Part shown: in pieces, positions 1 to 9,072 of the stretch
How positions within the stretch are numbered: position 1 is the first letter of the stretch
How the letters are laid out: each line of letters opens with the position of its first letter
Source of the DNA: Oscillospiraceae bacterium
GTDB lineage: Bacteria; Bacillota; Clostridia; Oscillospirales; Oscillospiraceae
Reading direction: 5' to 3'
Assembly (NCBI GenBank): GCA_017405865.1
Contig: JAFQZN010000008.1
Span: 17,539 to 81,538 of the forward strand
DNA: 64,000 bases
Program-made: the position numbers and the translations under genes
Notes under the pieces: model-generated
The model's database searches: none
Told to the model about the DNA's origin: nothing
Seen by the model: only the letters and a program-made list of their open reading frames with translations

Positions 1-1
1 T

Positions 2-841
2 ATGCACGCCGATCCTGCGGAGGTCGTGCGCCAGCACAGAGGCTCGTCTATGGTGCTGGGTCTGAAGATGCTTGCCGACGGCGCGGGTGACGCCTTCATC
101 TCCGCCGGCAATACCGGCGCGCTGCTGTCTGCCGCAACCTTGCTCGTCAAGCGCATTCGCGGCATTCGCCGTGCGGCGTTTGCTCCGGTGCTTCCGCTGG
201 GAACCGGCTGCATTCTGATCGACGCAGGCGCGAATACGGAGTGTACGCCGGAATTTTTGCTGCAATTCGGCTGCATGGGCGCTTTCTATGCAAAGAAGGC
301 GCAGAAAAAAGATAACCCCCGCGTTGCGCTGCTGAATAACGGCGCAGAGGACAGCAAGGGCGATGCGCTGCATAAGGAAGCCTATGAGCTCCTCAAAGCG
401 GCGGGAGAGAAAGGCGTCATCAACTTTGTCGGCAATATCGAAGCGCGCGACGTACCGGCCGATCAAGCGGACGTCATCGTGGCCGACGGCTTCTCCGGCA
501 ATGTTCTTTTGAAGGCCATTGAGGGCACGGCGATCTATATGGGCGGTCTGATGAAGGGCATGTTCAAGCGCAGCGTTCTTTCTATGCTCGGCGCGCTGCT
601 GTGCAAAAAGGGCATCCGGGAAATCAGACAACGCATGGACTATCGCGAGATCGGCGGCTCGATCCTCGTCGGCATTGCAAAGCCGGTGATCAAGGCACAC
701 GGCTCGTCCGATGCTGTCGCGGTCAAGGGTGCGATCCGCCAGGCAATGAACGCGGTGGAGAGCGGCTTCTGTGACGATATCCGCGAAAACGTTGCGGCAA
801 TGACGCTGCCGCGGGAGGAAAAGCATGCTGACGAAACTTGA
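2..841 (+). CDS. plsX: PlsX, phosphate acyltransferase (5' end cut by window)
   Basis: The product makes acyl-phosphate from acyl-ACP, the first step of PlsX/PlsY phosphatidate synthesis at the inner membrane face. The 279 visible residues carry PlsX family blocks: AFISAGNTGALL near the start, PLGTGCILIDAGANTE, LLNNGAEDSKGD, VADGFSGNVLLKAIEG and a GGSILVGI stretch near the C-terminus. PlsX is usually about 330 residues, so roughly 50-60 N-terminal residues lie upstream; the ATG at 2 is probably internal. Its stop overlaps the rnc start by 17 bases, so the two are translationally coupled. The acpP gene that often sits between plsX and rnc is absent. Identification is firm. Confidence 0.95.
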   Translation: MHADPAEVVRQHRGSSMVLGLKMLADGAGDAFISAGNTGALLSAATLLVKRIRGIRRAAFAPVLPLGTGCILIDAGANTECTPEFLLQFGCMGAFYAKKAQKKDNPRVALLNNGAEDSKGDALHKEAYELLKAAGEKGVINFVGNIEARDVPADQADVIVADGFSGNVLLKAIEGTAIYMGGLMKGMFKRSVLSMLGALLCKKGIREIRQRMDYREIGGSILVGIAKPVIKAHGSSDAVAVKGAIRQAMNAVESGFCDDIRENVAAMTLPREEKHADET

Positions 842-1505
842 ACAGGCGCTGGGCTACGTCTATCAGGATAAGACGCTGCTGCGCACTGCGCTGTCTCACA
901 CCTCCTACGCCAACGAAGTGCATAAGGACGCGTTAAGAAGCTACGAGCGCCTTGAGTTTTTAGGCGACGCCATTCTTGGCTTTGCGACGGCGGAGTACCT
1001 CTACCACACCTTTCCGACGAAGCAGGAGGGAGAGCTGACGAAGATCCGCGCAGAGCTCGTCTGTGAGAAGAACCTTGCGGAGATTGCGCATCAGATCCAT
1101 CTGGGCGACTACCTCCTTCTGGGTAACGGCGAAGAGCAGGGCGGCGGAAGGAATCGCGCCAGCATCCTCTGCGACGTGATTGAGGCGCTGATCGCCGCAG
1201 CGTTCATTGACGGCGGTACAGTGGCTGCGCAGGGAATTGTCACGCGTCTGGTGATTCCGAATCTCACGAAGGTGCTGAACACGCACGACTTCAAGACGGA
1301 GCTGCAGGAGATCGTGCAGCGCAAGCGTGATCAGGCGCTGACCTATGAGCTGATCGGTGAGCAGGGACCGGATCACTGCAAGCAGTTTTCCGTGCGGGTA
1401 TTGCTCAACGGAGCGGAGGTCGGACGCGGCGTCGGCACGAGCAAAAAACGCGCCGAACAGGCCGCTGCAGAGCAGGCAATACAGAAGTTGTCTAAATCGG
1501 GCTGA
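825..1505 (+). CDS. rnc: Ribonuclease III
   Basis: Double-stranded-RNA endonuclease that processes rRNA precursors and structured mRNAs. The catalytic signature ERLEFLGDAILG lies at residues 41-52, with the second metal-binding segment DVIEALIAAAFIDGG near 117-131. A double-stranded RNA-binding domain covers about 150-222, including the KKRAEQAAAEQAI helix. The length of 226 residues is normal. The ATG lies inside plsX behind GAGGA. The stop codon is built into a rho-independent terminator, which separates plsX-rnc from smc. Confidence 0.97.
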   Translation: MLTKLEQALGYVYQDKTLLRTALSHTSYANEVHKDALRSYERLEFLGDAILGFATAEYLYHTFPTKQEGELTKIRAELVCEKNLAEIAHQIHLGDYLLLGNGEEQGGGRNRASILCDVIEALIAAAFIDGGTVAAQGIVTRLVIPNLTKVLNTHDFKTELQEIVQRKRDQALTYELIGEQGPDHCKQFSVRVLLNGAEVGRGVGTSKKRAEQAAAEQAIQKLSKSG

Positions 1506-1523
1506 ATTCAGCCCGATTTTTTT
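1494..1523 (+). terminator. Rho-independent terminator overlapping rnc stop
   Basis: Arms AATCGGGCTG and CAGCCCGATT around a short AT centre, followed by seven T. The rnc TGA is inside the left arm. Confidence 0.9.
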
Positions 1524-1552
1524 ATCTATATAGTATAAAATGCGGATTTTAC

Positions 1553-1581
1553 TTGCAATTTCATACAATATCTGGTAGAAT
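1553..1581 (+). promoter_or_regulatory. Sigma-A promoter of smc-ftsY
   Basis: TTGCAA (1553-1558), 17-base spacer, TAGAAT (1576-1581). A transcript starting near 1588 excludes the TTG codon at 1553 as the smc start. Confidence 0.75.
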
Positions 1582-1609
1582 AATGAACCGTAAATACAAT
1601 AGGAGTAAT

Positions 1610-4600
1610 ATGTCGATGTATCTGAAACAACTTGAACTTCAGGGCTTCAAATCCTTCCCTGATAAGACGGTGATCAGCTTCGGTCATGACATCACGGCGA
1701 TCGTCGGACCGAACGGCAGCGGCAAGTCAAATATCTCCGACGCGATCCGTTGGGTCATGGGCGAGCAGAACTCTCGCAGCCTGCGCGGGCAGCGGATGGA
1801 GGACGTCATTTTCGGCGGCACGGAGAAGCGCTCGCAGGTCGGCTTTGCCGAGGCGACTCTCGTACTGGATAATTCCGACCGTGCGCTCCGCTTCGATGCG
1901 GATGAGCTGATGATCACGCGCCGGTACTACCGTTCCGGCGAAAGTGAGTTCTATATCAATAAGCAGTCGGTCCGTCTGCGCGATGTGAACGAGCTGTTTA
2001 TGGACACCGGCCTCGGCCGCGAGGGTTATTCCAATATCAGTCAGGGCAGAATAGACGAGATCCTGTCGCTGAAAAGCACGGACCGCCGTGAGATCTTTGA
2101 GGAAGCGGCCGGTATTTCCAAGTACCGTCACCGCAAAGAGGAGACGGAGCGCCGTCTTGCGAATACGGAAGAGAATCTGCTCCGCATCGGCGACAAGATA
2201 TCCGAGCTGGAGTTGCAGGTCGAGCCGCTGCGCGAGCAGGCGGAAAAAGCGCAGAAGTATCTGACCTACCGCGACGAGCTCAAGGGCGTCGAGGTTGCCC
2301 TGTGGCAGCGCAGTCTCGAAAAATTAAGTGCCACCGCGCGCAAGGCGGAGGAGGATTACCATTCGGCAGCGTTTATTCTGGAACAGCAGAAAACCGAGCT
2401 CGATCAGATGAACGTAACCGTCGAGACGCTGCGCTTCGATCTGCACAATCGCGACATGCAGACCGACCAGCTGCGCGATCAGATCGCCCGGAGTGATTCG
2501 CTCGCGCAGGAAATTCGCAGCGAGATCGCCGTCCTTCGCACCAACAGCGACAACTGCAGCACGAACATGGAGCGCATCCGCTCCGAAATGGCGGAGCAGG
2601 AGAGCCGCAGCGGCGGTATCGGCGAGCAGATCACCGCGCTGGAAACGCGGATCACGGAGATCGCAGCGAGCGCAGAGGAGCTTGCCGGAAAACTGCACGA
2701 GGCGGAAGCGGAGGGCAAAAAGCTGGCTGACTCCGCCGAGGGCATGACGAAGCGCTATCTGACCCAGCGAAACGAGCAGGAGCGTCTGCGCACGGAGCAT
2801 TCTGCCAAGAGTGCGGATCTTGCCGCTGCGGAAGATTCCCTCAACCGCAGCGCGGAGCATAAGGCGCAGGTGACGGCAGACTGCCGGGCGGCCATGGAAC
2901 GCCGGGAGGGCGCAGAGGAGAATCTTTCGCAGGTGCGAAAGACCCTTGCCGCAGCAAATGAAGAGATTACGGCAGCGAAAAATACCATCGAGGGCTACCG
3001 CCTACGCAGCACGACCCGAATGGAGCGCCGGGATTCTCTGCAGAAGCAGGTCACGGACGCCTCGGTTGCACTGGATACGGTCATTTCGCGTCTTAAACTC
3101 TTCGAGGAAATGGAGCGCGAATACGAGGGCTATTCCAAGGCTGTCCGCGTCGTCATGCATGAGAGCAAAAAAGGGACGCTGAGTAATATCCACGGACCTG
3201 TTTCCTCTCTGATCCGCACGGACGACGCATATACGGTCGCCGTCGAGATCGCGCTCGGCAGCGCGCTGCAGCAGATCGTCGTCGGAGACGAGCAGGCGGC
3301 GAAAAACGCCATCAACTACCTGACGCGCAACGACGCCGGCAGAGCGACCTTCCTGCCGCTGAACGTCATTCAGGGCAAGGAGCTCAATGAACGCGGTGTG
3401 GAAAGCTGCAACGGCTTCGTCGGCATTGCCTCCGAGCTGGTTCGTTGCGACGCGAAATATCGAAATATTATTTGCAATCTACTTGGGAAAACTGTCATTG
3501 CAGACGACATGGACGCTGCGATCGCGATCGCAAAACGCTTTTCGCACCGGTTCCGTATCGTCACGCTGGACGGACAGGTGATCAACGCGGGCGGCTCCAT
3601 GACAGGCGGCTCCGTATCGAGAAACGCCGGTATTCTTTCCCGTGCAAATGAGATTGAACGTCTGCGGAAGAAAAAAGCCGACGCAGAAGAAACGCTGACA
3701 AGGCTGAAAAGCGAGCTTGCCGAGGCGGTGCGCCTTGCGCAGCAGGTCGAATTTGAGCTTGCGACCGAGGAAGGAAAGCTCCGCACAGCGCAGGACGAGG
3801 CGCTGCGGCTGACCGGCGAGGAAAAGCAGTATGCCGTTCTTGCACAGGCAATCGGCGAGGCAATCTCCGGCTCGGAGCGCGAGCTTGCCGCAATTGCGGC
3901 GCAGGAAAAAGCGGACGAACAGCGCAAGACCTCTTTGACGGAACTAATCGCCGCGCTGGAGCGTCAAATCGCCGAGACGGAGCGCGAGCTGACGGTGCTG
4001 TCCGACGGGCAGAGCATCGCGGCCGAGCAGAGCAACCGCTTGAGCGAAAAAATGACTGCCATCCGCATGGATATTGCCGCGCTGGAAGCAGAGCGTGCAA
4101 CTGCGGTGGATTCCATCGGCCGCCTGCGCGGACTGGAGCAGTCGATGCGAGGCGACCATGCGCAGAAACAAGCGCTGCTGGAAACCTACCGGAAGGAAAA
4201 CGATGCGATTCTTGCACAGATCGCGCAGCGTGAGGAAGACTATCGTCTGCAAAGCGCCGAAGTGGAGGGCCTGCGCGATCAGCTGAAGACCGCTCTGGAC
4301 GAACGCATGCAGGTCGAGGCGAGAAAGACCGCGACCGAGCGGGAAGTGCAGGAAAAAAACCGCGATATCAACAACATGGAGCGCGAAAGCGCGCGTCTGG
4401 AAACCAAGAAGACCGCTGCCGAAATGGAAGAAAAACAGATCATTGACCGCCTCTGGGAGAGCTACGGCCTGACGCCGTCCACAGCCTCGGAGGCTGCGGC
4501 GGAGATCGAAAGCGTCACCGCGGCGCAGAAAACGGCGGCGGATCTGAAACGCAAGATCACCGCGCTCGGCACGCCGAATCTCGGCGCGATCGACGAATTC

Positions 4601-5194
4601 GCGCGCGTCAACGAGCGTTATGAATATCTGACGGGGCAGCGGGACGACGTGCTGACCTCCAAACGCGATCTGCTTGGCATCATCAGCGACATCACGACGC
4701 AGATGACGGAGATCTTCACGACGGAATTTGCGAAGATCAACACCTATTTCGGCCAGACCTTTACGGAAATGTTCGGCGGCGGCAAGGCGTCTTTGGAGCT
4801 GGAGGAGCCGGAAGAGCCGCTGACCTGCGGCATCGAGATACGAGTCCAGCCGCCCGGAAAGCAGCTCAAGACCATCACGCTCCTTTCCGGCGGTGAGAAG
4901 GCGTTCGTCGCGATCGCCCTGTATTTTGCGATCCTTCGCGTTCGCCCGACGCCCTTCTGCATGCTCGACGAGATCGACGCCGCGCTGGACGACCGGAACG
5001 TCGAACGCTTTGCCAGCTACTTGCGCGGCTTCAGCAGCGATACGCAGTTTATCGTTATCACGCACCGCCGCGGTACGATGGAGGCTGCCGATATGCTCTA
5101 CGGCGTCACCATGCAGGAGCAGGGCATTTCCAAGATCCTGCATCTGGATCTGAACCAGATGGAGCAGCAGCTGGATATTATTTCGGAGGAATAA
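1610..5194 (+). CDS. smc: Chromosome segregation SMC ATPase
   Basis: Condensin subunit that compacts and individualises chromosomes with ScpA/ScpB. The head begins MYLKQLELQGFKSF, with Walker A GPNGSGKSN about 20 residues further on. Two long coiled-coil arms flank a hinge at roughly residues 500-670, where the GGSMTGGS motif is visible. The C-terminal head has the ABC signature LLSGGEKAF and Walker B FCMLDEIDAALD. AGGAG at 1601-1605 supports ATG 1610 (1194 residues); ATG 1616 is equally plausible and two residues shorter. The upstream frame from 1553 overlaps the promoter and is not used. ftsY follows after one base. Confidence 0.97.
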   Translation: MSMYLKQLELQGFKSFPDKTVISFGHDITAIVGPNGSGKSNISDAIRWVMGEQNSRSLRGQRMEDVIFGGTEKRSQVGFAEATLVLDNSDRALRFDADELMITRRYYRSGESEFYINKQSVRLRDVNELFMDTGLGREGYSNISQGRIDEILSLKSTDRREIFEEAAGISKYRHRKEETERRLANTEENLLRIGDKISELELQVEPLREQAEKAQKYLTYRDELKGVEVALWQRSLEKLSATARKAEEDYHSAAFILEQQKTELDQMNVTVETLRFDLHNRDMQTDQLRDQIARSDSLAQEIRSEIAVLRTNSDNCSTNMERIRSEMAEQESRSGGIGEQITALETRITEIAASAEELAGKLHEAEAEGKKLADSAEGMTKRYLTQRNEQERLRTEHSAKSADLAAAEDSLNRSAEHKAQVTADCRAAMERREGAEENLSQVRKTLAAANEEITAAKNTIEGYRLRSTTRMERRDSLQKQVTDASVALDTVISRLKLFEEMEREYEGYSKAVRVVMHESKKGTLSNIHGPVSSLIRTDDAYTVAVEIALGSALQQIVVGDEQAAKNAINYLTRNDAGRATFLPLNVIQGKELNERGVESCNGFVGIASELVRCDAKYRNIICNLLGKTVIADDMDAAIAIAKRFSHRFRIVTLDGQVINAGGSMTGGSVSRNAGILSRANEIERLRKKKADAEETLTRLKSELAEAVRLAQQVEFELATEEGKLRTAQDEALRLTGEEKQYAVLAQAIGEAISGSERELAAIAAQEKADEQRKTSLTELIAALERQIAETERELTVLSDGQSIAAEQSNRLSEKMTAIRMDIAALEAERATAVDSIGRLRGLEQSMRGDHAQKQALLETYRKENDAILAQIAQREEDYRLQSAEVEGLRDQLKTALDERMQVEARKTATEREVQEKNRDINNMERESARLETKKTAAEMEEKQIIDRLWESYGLTPSTASEAAAEIESVTAAQKTAADLKRKITALGTPNLGAIDEFARVNERYEYLTGQRDDVLTSKRDLLGIISDITTQMTEIFTTEFAKINTYFGQTFTEMFGGGKASLELEEPEEPLTCGIEIRVQPPGKQLKTITLLSGGEKAFVAIALYFAILRVRPTPFCMLDEIDAALDDRNVERFASYLRGFSSDTQFIVITHRRGTMEAADMLYGVTMQEQGISKILHLDLNQMEQQLDIISEE

Positions 5195-5195
5195 C

Positions 5196-6101
5196 ATGGG
5201 TTTATTTGAAAAGATCAAAAACGGCCTGACGAAAACGAGAGCGGCAATGGCCGCGACGATCGGCGGCATATTTGACAGCTTTACCGGCGCGAACGAGGAG
5301 TTTTACGAGGAGCTCGAGGAGAGCATGATCCTTGCCGATATGGGCGTGGAAACGTCTGTCAAGGCGGTCGAGCTTCTGCGCGAACGCGTAAAGGAACGCA
5401 AGCTGCGCGGTGCGGAGGAAATCCACAACGCGCTGAAGGAGATTCTGGTCGAAATGCTGAACGTCGGCGAGACGGAGCTGAAGCTCGGCACGAAGCCCTC
5501 CGTGATCCTCGTGATCGGCGTCAACGGTGTCGGCAAGACGACGACGATCGGCAAGCTCGCATACAACCTGCGTCAGCAGGGCAAGAGCGTGCTGCTCTGC
5601 GCGGGCGATACCTTCCGCGCTGCGGCTGCGGATCAGCTCGAGATCTGGGCTGGCAGAAGCGGCGCACAGATCGTCCGCCAGCACGAGGGTGCAGATCCTG
5701 CCTCCGTGGTCTATGATGGCATCTCCGCCGCAAAGGCCAGAGGCACGGACGTGATTCTCTGTGACACCGCAGGACGCCTTCACAACAAGGCAAATTTGAT
5801 GAACGAGCTCGGCAAGATCACGCGGATCATCGACCGCGAGCTGCCGGAGGCAGATAAGGAAGTCCTGCTGGTGCTCGACGGCACGACCGGTCAGAACGGT
5901 CTGCTGCAGGCAAAGCAATTCAAGCAGATCGCGGGCGTAACGGCAATCGCGCTGACCAAGCTCGACGGCACCGCAAAGGGCGGCATCGTCATTTCGGTCG
6001 CGGACGCGCTGCAGATCCCGGTCAAGTATATCGGCGTCGGAGAGCAGATGGACGATCTGATGCCCTTTGACGCGAAATCCTTCGTGGATGCGCTGATTTA
6101 A
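5196..6101 (+). CDS. ftsY: FtsY, signal recognition particle receptor GTPase
   Basis: SRP receptor that docks ribosome-SRP complexes at the membrane and hydrolyses GTP together with Ffh. An N-domain helical bundle (about 1-95) precedes the G domain. P-loop GVNGVGKTTT lies near 108-117, DTAGR near 189 and TKLDGTAKGG near 250. At 301 residues it lacks the acidic A domain of enterobacterial FtsY, as is normal in Firmicutes. It starts immediately after smc with no room for a promoter, so the two are cotranscribed, the usual smc-ftsY arrangement. Confidence 0.97.
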   Translation: MGLFEKIKNGLTKTRAAMAATIGGIFDSFTGANEEFYEELEESMILADMGVETSVKAVELLRERVKERKLRGAEEIHNALKEILVEMLNVGETELKLGTKPSVILVIGVNGVGKTTTIGKLAYNLRQQGKSVLLCAGDTFRAAAADQLEIWAGRSGAQIVRQHEGADPASVVYDGISAAKARGTDVILCDTAGRLHNKANLMNELGKITRIIDRELPEADKEVLLVLDGTTGQNGLLQAKQFKQIAGVTAIALTKLDGTAKGGIVISVADALQIPVKYIGVGEQMDDLMPFDAKSFVDALI

Positions 6102-6111
6102 GGAGGTTCCC

Positions 6112-6828
6112 ATGAGAAACGACGGCAGAGCAGCAGATGAAATGAGAAAGGTGAAGGCGACGCTCGGCTTTTCCAAGTTTGCCGAGGGCAGCTGCCTCAT
6201 TGAGATCGGCGACACGATGGTGTTGTGCAACGCCTCGGTGGAAGATCGCGTCCCGCCCCACGTGACGAGCGGCGGCTGGGTGACAGCGGAGTATTCCATG
6301 CTCCCGCGCGCCAACCGCGAGCGCGGCAAGCGGGATATTTCCAAGCTCAAGCTCTCTGCGCGCAGCGCGGAGATCCAGCGGCTGATCGGACGCAGCCTGC
6401 GCTGTGCGGTCGATCTGGAGGCGCTCGGCGAGCATACGATCACGATCGACTGCGACGTCCTGCAGGGGGACGGCGGCACGAGAACGGCCTCGGTGACCGG
6501 CGGCTTTATCGCGCTGACGCTTGCGTGCAGGAAGCTCCTGGAGCAGGGAAAGATCGAAAAAATGCCCATCCGTACTTACGTATCCGGCATTTCCGCCGGT
6601 ATCGTCCGCAACGAGGCGATGCTGGATCTGTGCTATGAAGAGGATTCCAAGGCGCTTGTGGATTTCAACTGCATCATGACCGCAGAGGGAGACATTGTGG
6701 AGCTGCAGGCGACGGGAGAGGGACGTCCCTTCAGCATGGAAGAGCAGAGGAAGCTGATCGCTCTGTGCAGAAAGGGCAACACCGTTCTGACGCAGATGCA
6801 GCGGCGCTGCCTGGGGAGTCTGGAATGA
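6112..6828 (+). CDS. rph: Ribonuclease PH
   Basis: Phosphorolytic 3'-5' exoribonuclease that trims tRNA 3' trailers. The 238-residue product shows family blocks GSCLIEIGDTMVLCNASVEDRVP, AEYSMLPRAN and the phosphate-binding region DGGTRTASVTGGF. The ATG at 6112 follows a strong AAGGAGG. Length and order agree with the common rph-rdgB pair; the rdgB ATG overlaps this stop codon as ATGA, which implies coupled translation. Confidence 0.96.
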   Translation: MRNDGRAADEMRKVKATLGFSKFAEGSCLIEIGDTMVLCNASVEDRVPPHVTSGGWVTAEYSMLPRANRERGKRDISKLKLSARSAEIQRLIGRSLRCAVDLEALGEHTITIDCDVLQGDGGTRTASVTGGFIALTLACRKLLEQGKIEKMPIRTYVSGISAGIVRNEAMLDLCYEEDSKALVDFNCIMTAEGDIVELQATGEGRPFSMEEQRKLIALCRKGNTVLTQMQRRCLGSLE

Positions 6829-7433
6829 AGCTGGTACTTGCGAGCAATAACGCCCATAAGCTCGAAGAGCTGGGAGCGATCCTGTCGACGCTCGGCATGG
6901 AGGTCGTATCGCAAAAGGAAGCGGGCGTATTCGTAGAGCCGGAAGAAAACGGCACGACCTTTGAGGAAAACTCCTATATCAAGGCCAAGACCGTCATGGA
7001 CACCTGCGGGCTTCCGACGGTCGCGGACGATTCCGGTCTGATGGTCGACGCGCTGGACGGCGCTCCGGGCGTCTATTCCGCGCGCTTCGGCGGCGAAGCC
7101 TGCCGGAGCGACAGGGACAGACTGAATTATCTGCTTTCCCGCATGGAGGACGTGCCGGATGAAAACAGAACGGCGCATTTTGTCAGCGTGATCACCATGC
7201 TGACACCGGACGGAAAGAGAATTGTCGCGCGGGGCGAGTGCCCCGGCAGGATCCTGCGCGAGGCGCATGGGGAAAACGGCTTCGGCTATGATCCGGTTTT
7301 CTTCGTGCCGGAGGAGGGCTGTACCTTTGCCCAGCTTGCGCCGGAACGGAAAAACCAGATCTCCCACCGCGCCAGAGCGCTGGAGATTTTCGTGCGAAAG
7401 ATCAGAGAGGAGAACGAAAATGCTGACAAGTAA
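6825..7433 (+). CDS. rdgB: RdgB/HAM1 non-canonical purine NTP pyrophosphatase
   Basis: Hydrolyses XTP, dITP and ITP to monophosphates and so keeps deaminated purines out of DNA and RNA. The product starts MKLVLASNNAHKLEEL, the substrate-binding SNN/K motif. It has the catalytic DDSGLMVDALDGAPGVYSARF segment near 65-85 and a C-terminal SHRARAL motif. The start at 6825 overlaps the rph stop and gives 202 residues, normal for the family; the in-frame ATG 60 bases upstream would add an unrelated tail. Its end overlaps the next gene by 14 bases. Confidence 0.96.
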   Translation: MKLVLASNNAHKLEELGAILSTLGMEVVSQKEAGVFVEPEENGTTFEENSYIKAKTVMDTCGLPTVADDSGLMVDALDGAPGVYSARFGGEACRSDRDRLNYLLSRMEDVPDENRTAHFVSVITMLTPDGKRIVARGECPGRILREAHGENGFGYDPVFFVPEEGCTFAQLAPERKNQISHRARALEIFVRKIREENENADK

Positions 7434-7863
7434 GCAACGGTCGGAACTCCGTTCCGAAGCAAATACGCTCGAGACGACCCTGATGGTCGGAAAGGACGGC
7501 GTCACGGACAGCGTGATTGCGGAAGCTGCAAGACAGCTCGAAGCAAGAGAACTGGTCAAGGGCCGCGTGCTGGAAAACGCGCTGCTGACCGCAAGAGAGG
7601 CCTGTGACGCGCTGTGCGAGGCATTGAAGGCGGACGGTGTGCAATGCATCGGCTCAAAATTCGTGCTTTATAAGAAGTCTGAAAAGAAGGCGCAAGAGGC
7701 GGCAAGGCAGGCAAGAGCCATCCAAAAGAAGGCCGCCAATCCCGTGCGCAGGGGCGCGCAGGAACGCCGCCGCAAGGCGAAGGAAGAACGCGAAAAACGG
7801 AACGAATATTTCCGCCAGTCGGCGATCCAGGCGGCGATCGAACGCCGCAACGGTAAAAAATAG
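7420..7863 (+). CDS. YhbY-family (CRS1-YhbY/CRM) RNA-binding protein
   Basis: Small RNA-binding protein thought to act in large-subunit ribosome assembly. The CRM fold covers roughly residues 1-95: LTSKQRSELRSEANTLE, then VGKDGVTDSVIAEAARQLEARELVKGRV, then GSKFVLYKK. The total is 147 residues against about 97 for typical YhbY; the extra C-terminal 50 are strongly basic and likely extend RNA contact. The ATG at 7420 lies within rdgB behind AGAGAGGAGAA. It belongs to the same operon as rph and rdgB. Confidence 0.9.
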   Translation: MLTSKQRSELRSEANTLETTLMVGKDGVTDSVIAEAARQLEARELVKGRVLENALLTAREACDALCEALKADGVQCIGSKFVLYKKSEKKAQEAARQARAIQKKAANPVRRGAQERRRKAKEEREKRNEYFRQSAIQAAIERRNGKK

Positions 7864-7881
7864 AGAAAGAGGGCGTTATGA

Positions 7882-9072
7882 ATGGCAAGAATCGGTATCT
7901 TCGGCGGCAGCTTCAATCCGCCGCACGAGGGACATATCCTCGCGGTGCGCGAGTTTCAAGAGAAGCTCTCTCTGGACCGCGTACTGCTCATTCCTGCCGC
8001 TACGCCGCCCCATAAAACCCTCACGGCGAATTCACCGGCGGCAAGCCACCGCCTGGAAATGACGCGCCTTGCAGCGGCACAGCTGCCGTTTGCAGAGGTA
8101 TCAGATATTGAGCTGCGCCGGAATGGCGCAAGCTACACCGCCGATACCCTCGATGAATTGCGCAGCAGCTTTCCGAAGGATGATTTCTTTCTTTTGATGG
8201 GGACGGATATGTTCCTCTCCCTTGCGACGTGGTATCACCCGGAACGAATCGCCGCGCAGGCGACGGTCGCCGTCGCGCACCGAAGCGCCGACAGCGCCCA
8301 GCAGCTGGAAGCCTGCGCGGAAAAGCTGAAGCAAGCACTGAACCTGCAGACGGTCTTCGTTGAAAACGAATACCTCCCGCATTCGTCGACCTCCGTGCGC
8401 GCTTTGCTTGCCTTTCAGGCTGCACAGGAGTATGTTTCGCCCGCAGTGATGGATTATATCGTAAAGAACGATCTGTATTTCTCCCGGGACGATCTGAAAG
8501 GACTGTCCTTTGACCGACTGCAGGAGGTCAGTCTGTGCCTGCACAATAAAAAGCGTGTGCCGCACGTGATCGGCTGCAGCGAAACGGCGGAGCGTTTGGC
8601 GCTGAAATACGGCGCCGATCCGACGGATGCAAAACGCGCCGGCATCCTGCACGACGTAACGAAAGCATTGAATTCGCAAGAACAGTTGAAATTGTGCGAT
8701 CATTATGCTATGATATTAGATAATTTTGAACGGCTGAATCCAAAGCTGCTCCATGCGAAGACCGGCGCCGTGATTGCGGAGCGGATCTTCGGCGAAAATC
8801 GCGCGGTCTGCGACGCGATCCGATGGCATACGACCGGCAAGGCAAATATGAATACGTTGGAAAAGATCATTTATCTTGCCGATTTTATGGAGCCGAACCG
8901 CGCCTTTGACGGCGTGGAGGAGCTGCGGCGTCTGACGGAAACGAATCTGGACGATGCGATGTATCTCGGCCTGACCATGACGACGCAGCAGCTGAAGGCT
9001 GCATGCCGTGAAATTGATAAGAATTCCAGCGCAGCACTGCGCTGGCTGAAGGAAAGGAAGCAAAACAGATGA
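7882..9072 (+). CDS. nadD: Fusion of NadD and YqeK
   Basis: One 396-residue frame holds two enzymes usually made by adjacent genes. Residues 1-195 are nicotinate-nucleotide adenylyltransferase, making deamido-NAD from NaMN and ATP; they show GGSFNPPHEGH (8-18) and HSSTSVRALL near 173. Residues about 205-396 are a YqeK-type HD domain: histidine in RVPHVIGC, GILHDVTK as the HD pair and IRWHT further on. YqeK proteins hydrolyse diadenosine tetraphosphate symmetrically. The junction shows no stop or frameshift. The ATGA overlap with the next gene indicates coupling. Confidence 0.95.
   Translation: MARIGIFGGSFNPPHEGHILAVREFQEKLSLDRVLLIPAATPPHKTLTANSPAASHRLEMTRLAAAQLPFAEVSDIELRRNGASYTADTLDELRSSFPKDDFFLLMGTDMFLSLATWYHPERIAAQATVAVAHRSADSAQQLEACAEKLKQALNLQTVFVENEYLPHSSTSVRALLAFQAAQEYVSPAVMDYIVKNDLYFSRDDLKGLSFDRLQEVSLCLHNKKRVPHVIGCSETAERLALKYGADPTDAKRAGILHDVTKALNSQEQLKLCDHYAMILDNFERLNPKLLHAKTGAVIAERIFGENRAVCDAIRWHTTGKANMNTLEKIIYLADFMEPNRAFDGVEELRRLTETNLDDAMYLGLTMTTQQLKAACREIDKNSSAALRWLKERKQNR

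Noticed and set aside
3944-5269. Open frame of 441 codons on the - strand
   Set aside because: Antisense shadow of smc with no family motif.
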